Shown: in pieces, positions 20,990 to 34,300 of the stretch | Numbering within the stretch: position 1 is the stretch's first letter | Layout: the number at the start of each line of letters is the position of its first letter | NCBI RefSeq assembly: GCF_047948215.1 | Contig: NC_134461.1 | Location: 126,986,512 to 127,050,511 of the forward strand | Source: Lycorma delicatula | Lineage: Eukaryota; Arthropoda; Insecta; Hemiptera; Fulgoridae | Length of the DNA: 64,000 nucleotides | Reading direction: 5' to 3' | The notes under the pieces: model-generated | Told to the model about the DNA's origin: nothing | Database searches by the model: none | What the model saw: only the letters and a program-made list of their open reading frames with translations | Program-made: the position numbers and the translations under genes

Positions 20990-23215
20990 TATATAATATA
21001 TAAACGCACACGCACACACACACAAACTAGTTAACATAAACAGTATGTAATCCAAAATTTACATAATGAAAAGTTAACACAGTGGTTCAGACTAAGTAAT
21101 TAAAAAAAAAATTAATACATTATATGAAAAATGTAAAGACTACTCAAATAAATATGTTCTTCAAAAGGATTTTTTAACTGAATCTTTTGTAATTCATTTA
21201 ACAAAAATAATATGTATATCTAGGCCTTTGTTAAACTAATCATAAAAGAAAATTTCTTCACATTGCTTTTTTAGTACCACTTTACAGTTTTTTCTTACAC
21301 TGTACAAGTGTGCAAGGTTTTGTGTGGGAAAACCAGTAAAACGCTTGTAAAACGTTACCTAATATATTTACCACAGTTTCCATACACGTCATTCCATGTT
21401 AAATCAACAAGGCACACAACTTGGAGCAACTGGTTTTTTTCATAAAATTTTGTATGAATTAACTGCTGATAGAGTTATGAGAAAATACTGAAGTTCAGAT
21501 CTCTCATAAACTGTTTCGTTTTTACAGATCTTCAGATTTGCCAGAAAATGGCAAGTTTGACTTGTGGTAGTAGTGATATACAAAACTATATTTTCATAAA
21601 TTATGATTTAAGTGTCACCATGTTTAACCTTGAATTTCAGAAAAACCAGTCTTTAATTTGTTAATAATATATATATAAAAGAGCTAATAATATAAGAGCT
21701 ACAATAATATAAATAATAACTGTATAATAATTAAAATATAATAAAGCACATCTTTAAATAATTACAGTTATGGCATTTGTGATTTGTACATTTTGACAGT
21801 CTTAAAATCTTGCACAATATATATCCTTCAAACATTAATTTCACATTCTGATGGATAACATGCACACATACACTATGAGTTCCACTGCCACTTACTAAAA
21901 CACAATATTTACGACGTAAAGCAGCAAAGGTAGAAAACCCAATTTTAATATCTGCATGAGTTTCTTTAGTGTTGATCTATCTCTTTCAGATTAGCCAGTA
22001 TTAGTTTTTGTGGAACATGAATGTTTCCATAAAGTGATTTGATTGTAACTCAATCTTTTTTGCCTGGCATTACACGACTTATATCCGATTTATAAAACGC
22101 CTGAATACATCGAACTATATTTTGATCCAGTTACTTTCCAGGTTGAGAGCTGGATAATGACAAAATACCTTGTTCTTTAATTAGTTGTTTTGCCAGTTGT
22201 ATCATGAAATTTGTTGTTGCTGGGAATTCATCTTGCACTTTTTTGATGCTCCAACTTCGTGTAAGAATTGGGATTCTACCATTAGCCATTTTTTTGAGTT
22301 GAGATATACTATTTCTTATTACTAGAAAAAACAAATGAGCAACATATTACCTCATTACTTTCAGTTTCTTTTTGCAAGACATTTTATTTGATTTTGCAAG
22401 TTCAGACAACAAAAATTTAAGTATTTACCACCTAAAAACCCCTAAAAAAGGTTTTTTTTGCTAAACCATTAATACACATTTTTTCTCCTAATCCCAATGC
22501 AGTCCTGGTTTTAAATCTGCACAGCTATTTTCTGAAATTCAAGGTAAAATGACAAACACGACAACTTTGAAATAAAGATTTATGTAAACATAGACTTGCT
22601 GTATTTTATATGAAAGAGTATGAAATAAGCTTTAAAATAAGTTAAAGTTTAACATTTTACCTTAATAAATAAACAAAGTTATTTTGATCTAATTAATTGC
22701 CGCTAGTCAAACCATTTTTCAGCAAATTTGAAGGGCTCTAAAAACAAAACGGTTAATAAGAGATCTGAAATTCAGTATTTTCTCACAACTCTATCAAAAG
22801 GTTATTCACACAAAATTTCATAACTTCATGAACATCCCGGTCGGTGGTCGCACCCTAGTTGACTCAACATGGAAGGATCCATATTTCGAATTGTAATCTT
22901 ATACCAGGTAAATGCATGCCAGATTATAAAAATATAAATTTTATACAAAATCTACTACATGAATTTGATTTCAAATAATATATATATATTTTTTATATTG
23001 CCAAAAAAGCTTGTAGCTTTTACATAGAACATGAAAATGGAATTTCGTAGAATATGAAAAATACCATGCTGATTGGGATTTGATATTCATCATGATGAAA
23101 AATTTTTCCAGAAGAATTACAACAATGGATTGTCATAAAAGTACTTATACAAGAAATGCAATTTTCATACTGTTTTTCTAGTGTACTTATGATCACTATT
23201 ATTAATAACAAAATG
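20990..23215. repeat. segmental duplication unit C (partner of units A and B)
   Basis: 21040-21540 matches 35055-36080 in order, except that the block carrying the cassette exon in unit B is absent here. The right flank (about 22915-23210) resembles 26130-26360 in unit A. The unit contains the shorter transposon copy described separately. Confidence 0.6.
21385..22875 (-). mobile_element. internally deleted DNA transposon with long TIRs, copy 1
   Basis: The ends are long inverted repeats. The left side (from about 21388, TTCCATGTTAAATCAAC) matches the inverse of the right side (to about 22875, TTCCATGTTGAGTCAAC) over more than 150 bp, including GAGAAAATACTGAA and CAGATCTC blocks, and again at ACCTTGAATTTCAGAAAA. 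Between them, - strand protein pieces match the larger copy at 35945-39915. One, at about 22334-22131, reads LTRSWSIKKVQDEFPATTNF and AKQLIKEQGILSL. Another, at about 21960-21780, reads GSGTHSVCVHVIHQNVKLM. The catalytic half is deleted. Not mobile by itself. Confidence 0.65.
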
Positions 23216-23640
23216 TTCCATAAGCTCCCTAAAAAATATAAAACTACTTGTTATAAATAATTATTTCTGAACAAAGTGTGTGTGTGTAATACTCTTAGTT
23301 ATAAAAATCTGTTATTAAATTACACTGTTAAAGTTGAGGAATCTTTACCAAATGATATGAAAAATTTTTTTATTTGCTAAAAAAAAGAAAATTACAACGA
23401 TAGGTCTTATCCACCTCATATGCTTTTGGAAAATAAGTATGCCAACACTTAAGAACGTTTTGAAAAAAAAAATTTGGGAGTGTCTACTAACAATGATTTT
23501 TCCTAGACTAAATTACATTTAACTGTAATGACTCCTGCAGTAAGACTGTTTTAACTGAGAATGATGTTGAAGAGGTCATCTGATGAATTATATGATTCCT
23601 CTTTTAGTGAAGAAATGCTCTGCCATTTTTGTGGTTTTTA
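22876..23640. other. AT-rich intron sequence
   Basis: The left part belongs to duplication unit C. The rest shows no feature beyond a short TG microsatellite at about 23277-23286. Confidence 0.4.
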
Positions 23641-24170
23641 ATGAAGCTCTTCTCAACCATTAATTACACTTTTTCGCAGTGTTTGAAAAATTTGCTACGT
23701 ATGCACATTATTTAAAAAAGGTGGAATAAACATATCATTAATTATCACCCTATCAGCAAATGCAATGTTTTTGCAAACCTCACATATAAGATATCTTATA
23801 ATTAATTACACCTTGTAAAAAAAATTATAGTTTCACTAAAGATGTTTTTTTTGGAAGGTAAATCTACACAAACAAACTTGTGTGTAATGGGAGATATTTG
23901 ATGCGCTAAATGATTGTTATATCTTGATTTAATTTATACTAATTTTTTCTGAGCATTTGATTTAGTTAACACCAAACAACTTATTTAAAAATTTACTGTG
24001 TGTGGACTGAACAGTAAATTTTTGTCTTGTATACATTCATTACTTTCAAACAGAATTCTGTATGTTAAAAAGATAATTTCATCTGTAAGCCTATTTATGA
24101 TAAATCTGGAGTAAGACAAGGCATTCGTTCGGGTTCTCCAATAGAAAATGTAGATTCACATCTTTCAGTC
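23640..24170 (+). pseudogene. jockey-like LINE reverse transcriptase remnant
   Basis: Pieces in order are NYHPISKCNVFANL, FLEGKSTQTNLCV, LIYTNFF-AFDLVNTKQLI and then a GVRQG block. They correspond to RT domains 1-4 of jockey/CR1-type elements (NYRPI, GFxxGKST, DFSKAFD, SGVRQG). Multiple stops. The first part recurs as short scraps at 24498-24570 and 34606-34640. Confidence 0.65.
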
Positions 24171-24704
24171 ACCATCATATCTAGTTAGTTCATTATGTAT
24201 TTTTTATTAAATTGAATGATTAAAAAAGTAAATAAATAGAATCTTAAATTATATTTTTGTCAAATTTCATTGCATCAAAGAAATATATGAGAAAAAAATA
24301 AACGAGTAAAATTATAAGGATTTAGAGAAAAAATAAAGGGCATAATAATATTATTTTTCAATTAAATAAAGAAATAATAAAAGATTAAAAACAGTATTTC
24401 AATACAATTAAAAAACTCTGTCTAACTGCTAAAAATGAAAGGAATATCCAAGAATTGAGACAGAAATAGGACAACAAATGAAGAAATCTTGTTTTCGCCC
24501 TATCAGCAAATGCAATATTTTTGCAAACCTCGTAGATAAGTTATTTTATAATAAATTACACCTTGCAAAAAAAAAACTGTAAATTATAAATTATTTCTCT
24601 TTTCATATGAATTTATCATCTATAGAATATTACATAAGACATTAAAAATATATAGGTATTATTTTTTTTAATGTGTATGTTGCAATTTGTCCGACCAGTG
24701 AACA

Positions 24705-24958
24705 ATAAAGCAACTCTACCATGGCCCAATTAGATGAGGATGATCTGTAATCTTTTACACTCAGGCCTACCATTCCTGTGACATATGGTTAATTGAATCC
24801 CTACCACAAAAGCAAATTGTTAGTAAGCACGGTTTAGTTTTTAAAAACATATAAAAGCAACTAACCTTTACTAGGTTTTAACCTGAGACCACTAGACTTC
24901 GGAAATCAGCTGTTAGACAACTGATTTACGAGTTACCCACTAGACCAGCTTGGTGGGA
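24705..24958 (-). repeat. tRNA-derived SINE (CACC-GG-TTGGTCTAGTGG family), copy in unit A
   Basis: Reads on the - strand from a tRNA-like head (CCACCAAGCTGGTCTAGTGG) through AATCAGTTGTCTAAC to a tail near 24710. It lies in the duplicated unit, and its partner is at 34775-35023, so it inserted before the duplication. Confidence 0.7.
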
Positions 24959-25564
24959 TAAATATATACATATACACACTCACTCACACTCGAGTTAAGA
25001 AATAAACTATATGTAATCCAAAATTTATTATGTAATAATAATGAAAAGTTAACAGTGGGGCACCAATTTTCCAGATGTCCAACTACAATGCTTAAAATTG
25101 GGACTAGGTAATTTAAAAAAAAAAAAAACTAATATATTACTTGATAAATTTTATGACAATTCAAATAAATATTTTCTTCAAAAGGACTTTTTTATCAATC
25201 TTTATTTTACTGGATTTTTTAACTGACCTTTGTAATTCATTTAGCAAAGACAACGTGTACATTTAGGCCTTAGTTAAACTAATTATAAAAGAAAATTTCT
25301 ACACACTACTTTTTTAGTAACACTCTTTACAGTTATTTCTTACACTGTACATATATTCAACATTTTATTTTAATATTACTGAAATACATTTATTTTTCTA
25401 TATACTTTTTTCCATAGCGTGTTACCAATTAAATATTAGAATGATATGTACAGTATGTATAATAGCAGTTTTTAAATTATCCTTTCCAATTATCCAGCTT
25501 TGGCCTTGCTAAGGTCCATCTGGGTAATTGGTGTTCCATTGAATACAAAATCTAATACACTTAC

Positions 25565-25693
25565 CCTTTCATTTTCAACTTTTAAATTTTCTAATTTAAC
25601 AAAGTCGGTTTCTTCAATTGCTAAAGGATCTTTTTCAATATCACCATTAATAACATCTAGCGGTTCCTCTTTCAGTTGCATTGAATCTACTTC
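25565..25693 (-). CDS. phase-0 cassette exon of the zinc-finger gene (KEEPLDV acidic exon), copy A
   Basis: The - strand acceptor TTTTTATTACAG lies before 25693 and the strong donor GTAAGT after 25565. Exactly 43 codons: EVDSMQLKEEPLDVINGDIE and then KDPLAIEETDFVKLENLKVE. Acidic KEEP-rich exons of this type commonly lie N-terminal to C2H2 arrays in insect zinc-finger proteins. Phase 0 at both ends matches the acceptor of the finger exon at 20152. A near-identical exon lies at 35612-35740. The - strand open frame also continues past the donor to a stop at 25490, so read-through is possible but less likely than splicing. Confidence 0.7.
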
Positions 25694-26369
25694 CTGTAAT
25701 AAAAAACCAAATTTGAATGCTATAAAGTAAATATGTTTATGATTATTTGTATAATCTATAAAATAAAACTAAATTGCAACTCTAATTCACTTTCAACACA
25801 TATTAACAGTGCAGCGACTGTTATATTATTATTAGGCAACTTTAATGTGAAGGTTTTGCTTGGGAAAACCACTAAAATGTTTCTTTTGTTAAATTTTAAC
25901 ATCCAAATTTAAATGTTAAAAGTGCTTCTACTCACCTTACAAGTTACTCTACAAATTGTAATATTTACAATCAAATAAGTGTTAAACTGTTGCAGTAATT
26001 CTCCTGATTTAGTTTTTTCTAATCTTACTGACATTAGTGATAATATTGCTTATGGTGAAATTTTTTATCGTGATAAATATCATTTATCTAATTTACCACA
26101 TTGACCATAAGTTGAATTCTTATCTGAATAATATATACCAGATTATAAAAATATAAATTTTGTAAGATACAAAATTTCCATGAGCTTGGTTCTAAATATT
26201 AATTTTTTTACAGCCACTTAAACGTGAAGCTTTTGAATGGAACGTGGAGATGAATTGCAACAATGTATTAAAAATATTCTTGATTGTCCTCACCAGAAGT
26301 ACTTACAAATAAACACAATTTTCAAAGTGTTTTTCTAGTACTTATAATCACTATTATTAACCCCTTACC

Positions 26370-27289
26370 AGTCTTTGATGGAATATTCTGATGTAGCTGA
26401 TGAGTACAATTGAAGTGTTTATCGGAACTATGTGACATCTACTTTTTGTCTAGTGACAATTCGTTTTCTGTCATAATAATTAACCATTTTCATAATTTTT
26501 TGTTTTGTTAATAGTATTCTGCAATAAGAGATAACACCAGCTGTTTGTTTTAAGACACTATAAAATGACAGATTTTCATGTGTATTTGATCATACTCAAC
26601 TGACCCGCTGTGATGACGTGTTTACGGTGTTCTGTGAAGTCAGTTGAAGCACTATATTTCTTATTATGTTGTACAAAGTGAAATTCTATAAATATATCAG
26701 TATATAAATGTATTATTATGGAAATATTTTGTGTGTATGTAAAATTATAAAGCTTACTGTGTAAAGTTTAGTATATATGTTATGGGAAATCTGCAAATGT
26801 TTGAGCGTGCATATGTACACACCTGCATACGTTTGTAATGTGTGTGTAATATATTCTGGATCGAAAACATTTGCAGAACTGAATTAAAAAATTTGAAGTT
26901 CCAAACGCAGTAACTTCACAAAAATTCAGTTGCACCTTCATGTGGTCCATCTGGATATATCTTCCAGAATTTTGGAGGTCCTGTAATACCTTATACAGAG
27001 CTATTCTAGCTTATGAATGATAATTTTGTTATGTACTTAAGTTTATTATTTTTTTAATATGATCTTGTATTGATGGGTTTTATGCTTGTCAATCTGAATT
27101 AAATATTAAAATTTACAACACTTACCAAAATTTACAAACTTACCAAATACCAAACAACCAGCCTTTGGCTTAGGACAAAACAACAATCACAAAATTCTAG
27201 CAAAACTTTGAAAATTATTAAACTATCAAGAATTCGAGGTAAGATTTCGATTCAAAATTCAGCTAATGAACTAAAAAATCCAAACCACC
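26370..27289. other. intron DNA, no recognised feature
   Basis: No reading-frame signal or known repeat. Slightly less AT-rich around 26580-26650. Confidence 0.4.
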
Positions 27290-28150
27290 TAATGAAATAT
27301 AAATAGACAAAATCATCCTGAAAACAAACAACAAGGTAGCAGGTAATGGCTTGATTGCAGGAGAATTACGGAAAAAATCATGAAAGTAGCCAAAAAAAAA
27401 AAGTTGAAGAACTTCCATATAAAATTGAAAAAATCCTTTAACACTTCAACTATGTAAATAAGGAGATGAAACAGATGTAAACTACTACAAAGGGATTTCC
27501 CTCTTACGTATGACATTCAAAATCCTTTCTAAACACTTCAAAGTAGAACTGAATTAATCGTAGACTCTGACAACTGGGAGAATACAAAAAAGGATTCATA
27601 AAATGAAAAACATGTATAGGACAAATTTCAAACCTTAAAACAATAATAAGGGAAAAAATGACAAGACAGTAACTGTCTTCACAGATTTCAAAAAGGTATA
27701 CATTTCTATAGATAAAACTTCCTTATTTAACATCCTAGGAGAATTTGTTGAAGATCCCAAAACAATTAACATTTTTAAAAAGACTCTTTCCAAACACAAA
27801 ATCAGAAGTAAAATTCATGTTAGTATCGGGAGAATTGGAAATTAAAACAGAAGACAACAAATCGGTTTAACATCAACTCTTTTTATCTGTGTTCTAGAAA
27901 AAGGAATAATAGAATGGGATAAGAACTTGAAAAAAGTTGAAACAACCTAAATAGAATTGGGTTGGAAATTGAAAGAAATTGCAATTAACTGCTTAACCTT
28001 AGCTGATGATGTTACAATTTTCTTGGAGCACCTCAAAAAGGCAGCAGAACAAGAAAACCAAAACCAAAATTTCTTTCAAAAAGGCAGAATTTGTAACCAA
28101 CCAAGATTCCCCCCAGGACCCAAAAAAAAATATGGAAAAATCAATAAGTA
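27290..28150 (+). pseudogene. RTE-like LINE reverse transcriptase remnant
   Basis: + strand pieces in order are NYYKGISLLRMTFKILSK, TVTVFTDFKKVYISIDKTSL, a degraded thumb-side stretch with LFICVLEKGIIEW, and INCLTLADDVTIFLEHLKKA. The last keeps the catalytic ADD box. They match the better preserved RT at 39918-41645. Frames are broken by many stops. Confidence 0.7.
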
Positions 28151-28354
28151 AAATTTAAATATACGTGGGACAAATAATAAATTAATGATTTAGATAAAGA
28201 ATTGTTTGACTTCTTTAAAGCAAAAGAATGAAAGAATGAAGAACTCTTGGAAAACAAGTAAAGAAAATATACAGAAGAATAAGAAATGAATGCAAAATAC
28301 TACTTCATGGTCCTCAGTCAGCAAACATACAAAAAAAAAAATTAAAAAACTTAC

Positions 28355-28504
28355 ATGCACAGATGCATCAGTTTCAGTTGTGTGATGTGGTAAATAAAAG
28401 CATATCATTTCTGCTACATTCTCCTGATCAGTCTCTAATTTAATATCTTTATTAAGAGGAATAGCTTCATTAATAAAAGTATTATTTACAAGCCCATTCA
28501 TTAT
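28355..28504 (-). CDS. phase-0 exon of the zinc-finger gene, possibly the start-codon exon
   Basis: On the - strand, TTTTTTGTACAG precedes 28504 and GTAAGT follows 28355, giving exactly 50 codons. The second codon is ATG: MNGLVNNTFINEAIPLNKDI, then KLETDQENVAEMICF and ending TETDASVH. It is acidic and phase 0, so it joins in frame to the exon at 25565. If the leader exon proposed at 45138 is spliced here, an in-frame stop lies upstream of this ATG, which supports it as the initiator. No known domain in this piece. Confidence 0.55.
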
Positions 28505-28559
28505 CTGTACAAAAAAGATAAAAAACAGAAACAAAGATTAAAATAAATATCCATAATAA

Positions 28560-29289
28560 AAAAATATATAAGTATAAAAAAAGACTGTTCATAAACATCT
28601 CACTTGTAATTCCTTAATGATTGTCCTGGTTTATGCTTTATGGTGGCTTCAATGAGGTTATACTTGATACTAATGCAAGCTTTCTTTATTAAAAAGATAA
28701 CAACAAGAAAATAATATTAACACATTGATTGCCATGTGGCTCACATTAAATCTGTTTGTGAGACCATGTCACACAGCCCTTCGTTCACTGATTCTTTGAA
28801 TCTTAGTAAAGTATGTGATTTTTCTTTTTTAAATTATTATTTTTTTCTTTTTACTTGCTTGTAATTAGTAAAGGAAGTTTTGTGATCATGAAAATTTTCA
28901 CTTTTCAGATTTCAATGGAAATATCCATTTTGACCATCCCTGAATCCAATTTGACTAGTTTTGACATGATGTCTGTATATACGTATATATCTTGCATAAC
29001 TCAAGAATGATTAGCTATAGGATGTTGAAATTTTGGATTTAGGGTTTCATAACATCTACTTGTGCACCTCCCCTTTTGATTGCAATTGACTGAACCGAGA
29101 GTGTCAAAAAAGCAGAAAATCCAAAAAAAATTGGATATTAGACTTTTTCTTAATTGTAGTAATAAGCTCTCATTGGGAGCTCTTCAACGATGTATCATAA
29201 GTGGTACTTTTATTTTCATTGGTTCCAGAGTTACAGCCAAATAAAATTTTAACATATAAATACTATACTATTTTTATAGATAATAATCG
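28560..29289. other. intron with an unclassified interspersed repeat
   Basis: About 28930-29270 has less AT-rich, repeat-like text (GATTAGCTATAGGATGTTGA, CCAGAGTTACAGCCAAATAA), but no full second copy could be aligned in the window. Confidence 0.3.
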
Positions 29290-29790
29290 ACAACAATCTG
29301 GAATAGGTGAAAGGAAAAACAGGATAATCTGTGAGATGTCAAGATCCTGGTTGCATTCTGCACTAATTTACCTAAATTGCTCAGGGGTGAAGCACATAAT
29401 CTTTTCTGCTACGTATACATTAAACAGAACAGCGCACCCACAAAAGTAAAAGTAAAGACCCAAGTTGAGTAGTTTCTGAAAAGGGACGTAAATAGCAATC
29501 ATCTGATAATTTTTGGGACCGAGTGTTTTGCTTGGATTCCAGATAACAAAAAATAAAAATACGATGCAAAATCATTATACAGTATATGGTTGCATATGCA
29601 TACTGCAGTTGTAGAGTTATTTTTCTGGACGAGTACAATGTTGTCTGCAGGAATATTAAGTTCACACCAGAAACATCACAAGAATCCAACTCATAATTTT
29701 TCTTACGTACGAGTAAAGACTTTACAGAAAGACCTAGGTAGTTTCTAGAAAGATGAGTTGATTCCTGAAGAAGAATAAACACATGAAAAT
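29290..29790 (+). pseudogene. Ty1/copia integrase fragment
   Basis: The frame reads SGIGERKNRIICEMSRSWLH, then TYTLNRTAHPQK. This is the GxxERKNRTI-EMxRSML block that follows the integrase catalytic core in copia elements. Downstream frames give FLDEYNVVCRNIKFTPE, equal to the RDVxFxPE region of copia polyproteins. Frameshifts occur between pieces. It abuts the BEL/Pao element on the opposite strand, suggesting one inserted into the other. Confidence 0.75.
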
Positions 29791-29814
29791 TTGAATCCTT
29801 ACGCAGTAGCAACA

Positions 29815-32350
29815 AACAATAACGAGGAGATATACCATTTAATTAAATGCCAAATATGGTGCACAAGCGGTCCCATATGTAATGTATAGCTTTATCTCCT
29901 GATCTGGAGAATCACGTAAAAGTATATGTTGTAAATTGGAATTCCTAGATTTAACTAATACTTGATACATTTTAGCTATATCAGAAGATGAATTCTGAAT
30001 CTGAGCAAAATGGAAATTAATCCTGTTGAACTACATGTCCGATTAATAGAGCATCATTGAGGGATAAACCGTTAATGGTTTTTGCTGAATCGTCAAAGAC
30101 AACTCGAATTTTAGTAGTTAAACTTGATGATTTAAATACTGGATGGTGAGGTGAATAATAGACATTCTATTTGTTAATTAACAAATCATTGGAATTAAGA
30201 AATGGCATGTGACCTACTTCTATATATTCTTGAATGAAAGAGGAGTAGTCCTTGTTAAGGTTGGCATTGTTAATTAGTTTTCTTTCTAATGATACAAATA
30301 TTTTTTTGGCATTAACGAAATAATCACCCAATTGAATGTTACTATTTTTGTGCGGTAACAACACCACAAATTTGCCCTGATTGTTTCTTGTAGTACTGGT
30401 TTGAAAATGTTTTTCACATGTCAAGGTTTCATTACTTGAAGCATCAGTATTAATTTCTTCAAGTTTCCAAATATTCTTGAGTAAAGTAGACTGATGTTTA
30501 TGAGATACGTATAAGAAAGGATGCAACATTATTGTTGCCTTCAATGATATTAGGATGGTGACCACTATATATACTACTTTAGTTTCATGTGTAATGGCAT
30601 ATCATAAATTACGAATAAATTTCCCAGGAAGGATAAGACTCAAATAGAACTGAGCTCAAATCAGTACAGCAATATTATTTGCTGTATTGAATTTGAGATC
30701 TGCTAAAAATATATTACGAGGAAGATTACGATTATACACGTCAAATGTGGTTGATGTAAGGCATTCACGTATATCAGGAAAAACAGCACTTGAATGAAAA
30801 CTTTTTATAACTTTTCAGTGTAATAAAAGTGTTAACACTGTATTTGGATTGGAATAATGAATTATTTATGTCTGAAATGGATAGATTATTTTTATTAAGT
30901 TTAAGACCTAATTTGCGGGCAAAATTAAATGCACAAAAATTAGCTTGTTAACCAGAATCTACATGAATATGTATTACCATGTATATCAGTAATATTACAT
31001 AAAGCTGTTGACAAAATTATATTTTTATTTGAATGATTTTTAAACTAACAATAGGTTAATTTACCTTCAGGCTTATTGCCATCTACCTTAAAATAATTCG
31101 TTTATTTAATAAGAATGACTGTATTGTTTCTTACCACATATCTTAAAATAACTCTTTAATAAATTAAGAAAACAATTATTTGCCAAAAAGGTTTAACAAT
31201 CAATGGACAAATTAAAAAATTACTTACATTGAAATAAGCAATGATTTGAATTACAAAATTAACATCGATAAAAATTAGATTTTGTATAATAACTAACATA
31301 ATGTCCTTTAAATTATCAGGATTTAAATTAAACCTTTTGGTTATGGATCTGGTTGTATTTTTATGATATTGTTTCCTTGGTTTTTTTCTGTATTCATTTA
31401 AGTGTTTGAATTGATATTTTCTAAAAGTTGTCTGAAATTAAAGAGATTCAATTAAGTCTGTAGAGGTGGGAAAACTTTCATTTGACAAACTTTCTTTCTA
31501 CAATCTCGAGGTGTTATAACCCAATCTCGATGTTAGAAATTTGACTACTATAAATAAGTTCATATACATCAATAGGAAGTTTCATTGCTTTAAGCAAGTT
31601 CACACTAGAGGAAATTTCATTAATAAATTTGGACAAAGTATCTACAGATTCTCTCTTTAAAGAATCTTTTCTTAAAATGCATTCAGTATTGTGAAAAAAA
31701 ATTATATATTAATTATCAAATTGTACCTTTAATAATTCTAGAACAAGATAATTTTCAATTGTTACTGGGAGATCTTTAATAGATAGCTAAAGCTTCATTA
31801 TTCAAAGAAGAAATAACATTAAAAAATTACACTATCTTAGTTAAATAAATCATCTCTAATATGTATTAAATTAATAAATATATTAAAATAATGCTGTCAT
31901 TCTAACACATTACCTTTAAATATGGTTGTATTTATAGGTCTTAATTGAGTTTGTTTAAATATTGTATTTGGATTAATTTCTTTATTAGATGATTTCATTT
32001 TATTACTATTAGTATCATTTATTAAATGTTGTAATATGCATTCTGTAACGCACAAGTCTTGTTCGATCTATTCACAATCTAAAAATAAATCATCAAATTC
32101 CATTTCGATTTTTGATTGAATGATGTTAAATCTGTCTTGTAAATCAAGATTTCTTAACATAATTTGCAAGTCAATTCTATCATCTGTATTGTGTGAGGGA
32201 TCAAATTTATTGTAAAGTTGCGAATTCTCATTATAGAGGCCTTTACCGAACTTCTTTGTCTTGTTAATTGTTCCAATTCCATAATGCTATTAAATAACTT
32301 AATTTGGTTTCTGGAAGACCAAACACTGATTCTTCAAATTTTTCTGAAAA
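29815..32350 (-). mobile_element. BEL/Pao retrotransposon, decayed gag-pol (3' truncated)
   Basis: Reads on the - strand. Gag-like pieces lie at about 32250-31200 and protease-region scraps at about 31050-30650. A clear pol stretch at 30565-30167 reads LLKNIWKLEEI, CEKHFQTSTTRNNQGKFVVL, NSNIQLGDY and EYIEVGHM, the standard BEL/Pao linker into RT. RT pieces to about 29830 include FKSSS-TTKIRVVFD and GLSLNDALLIG. Many stops. RNase H and integrase are missing because the element ends at the copia fragment. LTRs were not found. Confidence 0.75.
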
Positions 32351-32359
32351 AATCCGCGG

Positions 32360-33149
32360 CCAGAGGACGAATAAAAAATGTATGTTGAAGTTTGGTGATT
32401 CTTTAAAATAAATTAAGCCATTATGTAGTTGCATCTATTAATTGTTTTTTATTATAAACTGTAATTGTCATTCATATATATATAACTTTATTAAACTTGA
32501 AATACTTAAAGTATAATAACGATGTTACATCAATTATCTGTAATTAGTCCATGTTGAGTCCTCGGAGGTGGTCTGACGACAGAGCATGACCTACTTATAT
32601 GGTAGTACAACGCCATGAATCTGTCAGGAGCTGTGTGAACTGCATGGAGCCGCTGAATCGTCAGGAGTTGAGTGCATCTGAACGATGTGGTATATTTGAC
32701 CAGAGCTGTGCAAGTCCAGTTGTAGCAAAGTACAGCCAAACAAAGCTATCTGAGAGATCTTTAAATTTTATAAGTCCTGTTTTAAATGAAAATGAATGTT
32801 TTTATCAATAGTGAATTTTAAATTACACGAATAAAACCCAATACAATGACAGAACAATAAACAGGAAAGTGTTGAGAACCATTCATGTTGAAATATAACT
32901 GCCGAATCCTTTCATTATTTTATATCCACTGATGGACTGTGATGATGAACCAACATTCTTGAATTTTTTCTGCAAGTTTGCTTACATCCTGACTTTAAAA
33001 TTAAATTAAATTATAAAGTATTCATTGATGATGCTTTATAATTAAACAATAAAACAGAACATTATGGTATGTTTTGTACTTCATTCTGTTTGCCCGAACT
33101 GGTTTTGCATATAGCATATTAACCTCACATATACCTTTATATAAAATTC
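32360..33149. other. possible LTR or flank of the BEL/Pao element
   Basis: About 32560-32860 is GC-richer than the surroundings and has open frames on both strands without family resemblance. Its position at the 5' side of the gag relic would suit an LTR, but no second copy is available to confirm that. Confidence 0.25.
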
Positions 33150-34300
33150 TCATTGTTTGGAAATTTCATCCCCCAATCAGGATGGACCATGTTGAAAAAG
33201 GTATCACACGCCTTCTTTGAGACACTGAAAGTGCGCCTTGAACCTGAAATTTTCATCAAGGTGCACTTCTAAATACTTTTACAATGAAACATACCGAATA
33301 GGATAGCTTGCCATAAAAGCATGAACTCGCTGAGTTACAGCCAAATGGCCTTTAATCAGCATCATCTCAGGGCTAAATACCATTTTGCGCTAAACACTCT
33401 ACACCTTTAGTATATACACGCTTGCATTGCCCAGAATTTAACCTCATTCCACAAATCTCCTTTGACCAGCAGAAGCCTATCATCTACATAAGTGATTACA
33501 CACCATCCGCTGGGCAACCTCAACTGGCATAAGAGGATCAAAGTCCACAACCCAAAGCAGAGGGCCCAGCACACTGCCTTAGGGGCACCCCTTGGACAGC
33601 ATCTTGTTCACCTCAGTGCCAGTATCATATGAAGCACTACATATCGATTACTAAAGTAACTTTGTAGCCCCCCTATCTCTTCAAGAGTACACACCCAATG
33701 ATGCAACTGATACAAGGCTGAGGGCCACAAAGTTGTTAAATGCCCTAGTTGAAGTTGGAGCTGGTACCAATATCCATGACTTTCAAGTCTGCCTCAGTTC
33801 CCTTTCCTGGACAGAAATTGTGTTGGTCCTCCATCAGAAGTTTGTGTGAGGTCAATATTTCATTAATCCATAAATACAGCACCTTCACTAACACCTTTCC
33901 AAGCACTGACAGAAACATTAGAGGCGTGTATGATGAAGTCACAGTGGGATCCTTGCCATCCCCTTTAAATAAGAGGTTAATCAGACCCATCTTCCAGCAA
34001 AGCAGGAAATAACTCGTAAAGAATAACCTATTAAAAACTTAAACTCTTGTGAGAACACCATTGCTGACACCTAACGAACAAACAAGCAGTTCCATGGTGA
34101 TCCCATCATATCCAGGAGTCTTTATGTCTTGCAAATAACCTGCTGCACCTCAGCCTTGGTAATCTCTAAAATGTAATGTCACCGCTGTCCAATATACAGA
34201 TATTTTTGGAGGCATTTTCAAAGAATTTATGCGGAGCCAATCTGAAAGTATTAAAATGCTGGCCAATACGTGTATACATACATCTTCCACGAATCAATAG
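33150..34300 (-). pseudogene. R1-like LINE reverse transcriptase remnant
   Basis: - strand. The piece at 33990-33745 reads GLINLLFKGDGKDPTVTSSY, then SVLGKVLVKVLYLWIN and LMEDQHNFCPGKGTEADL, the RT entry motifs of R1/LOA-type elements. Further pieces toward 33200 carry RLPSGWCVITYVDDRLLLV, the mutated catalytic box (normally YADD), and EVKFWAM. Frame breaks throughout; endonuclease absent. Confidence 0.75.

Larger units (their letters stand above)
24498..26360. repeat. segmental duplication unit A (with cassette exon)
   Basis: 24500-25990 aligns with 34606-35900 over almost its whole length in the same orientation. It begins in a LINE scrap (GATAAGTTATTTTATAATAA), runs through a SINE and includes the exon at 25565-25693. 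Spacing between the copies is close to 10.05 kb. Confidence 0.8.

Noticed and set aside
29420..29815. 131-codon - strand open frame
   Set aside because: Lies antisense to a clear copia integrase fragment; no family resemblance of its own.
32530..32811. Open frames on both strands in a GC-richer block
   Set aside because: No family resemblance; more likely LTR or flank of the adjacent BEL/Pao relic.
33749..34012. 87-codon + strand open frame
   Set aside because: Antisense to the R1-like RT on the other strand.
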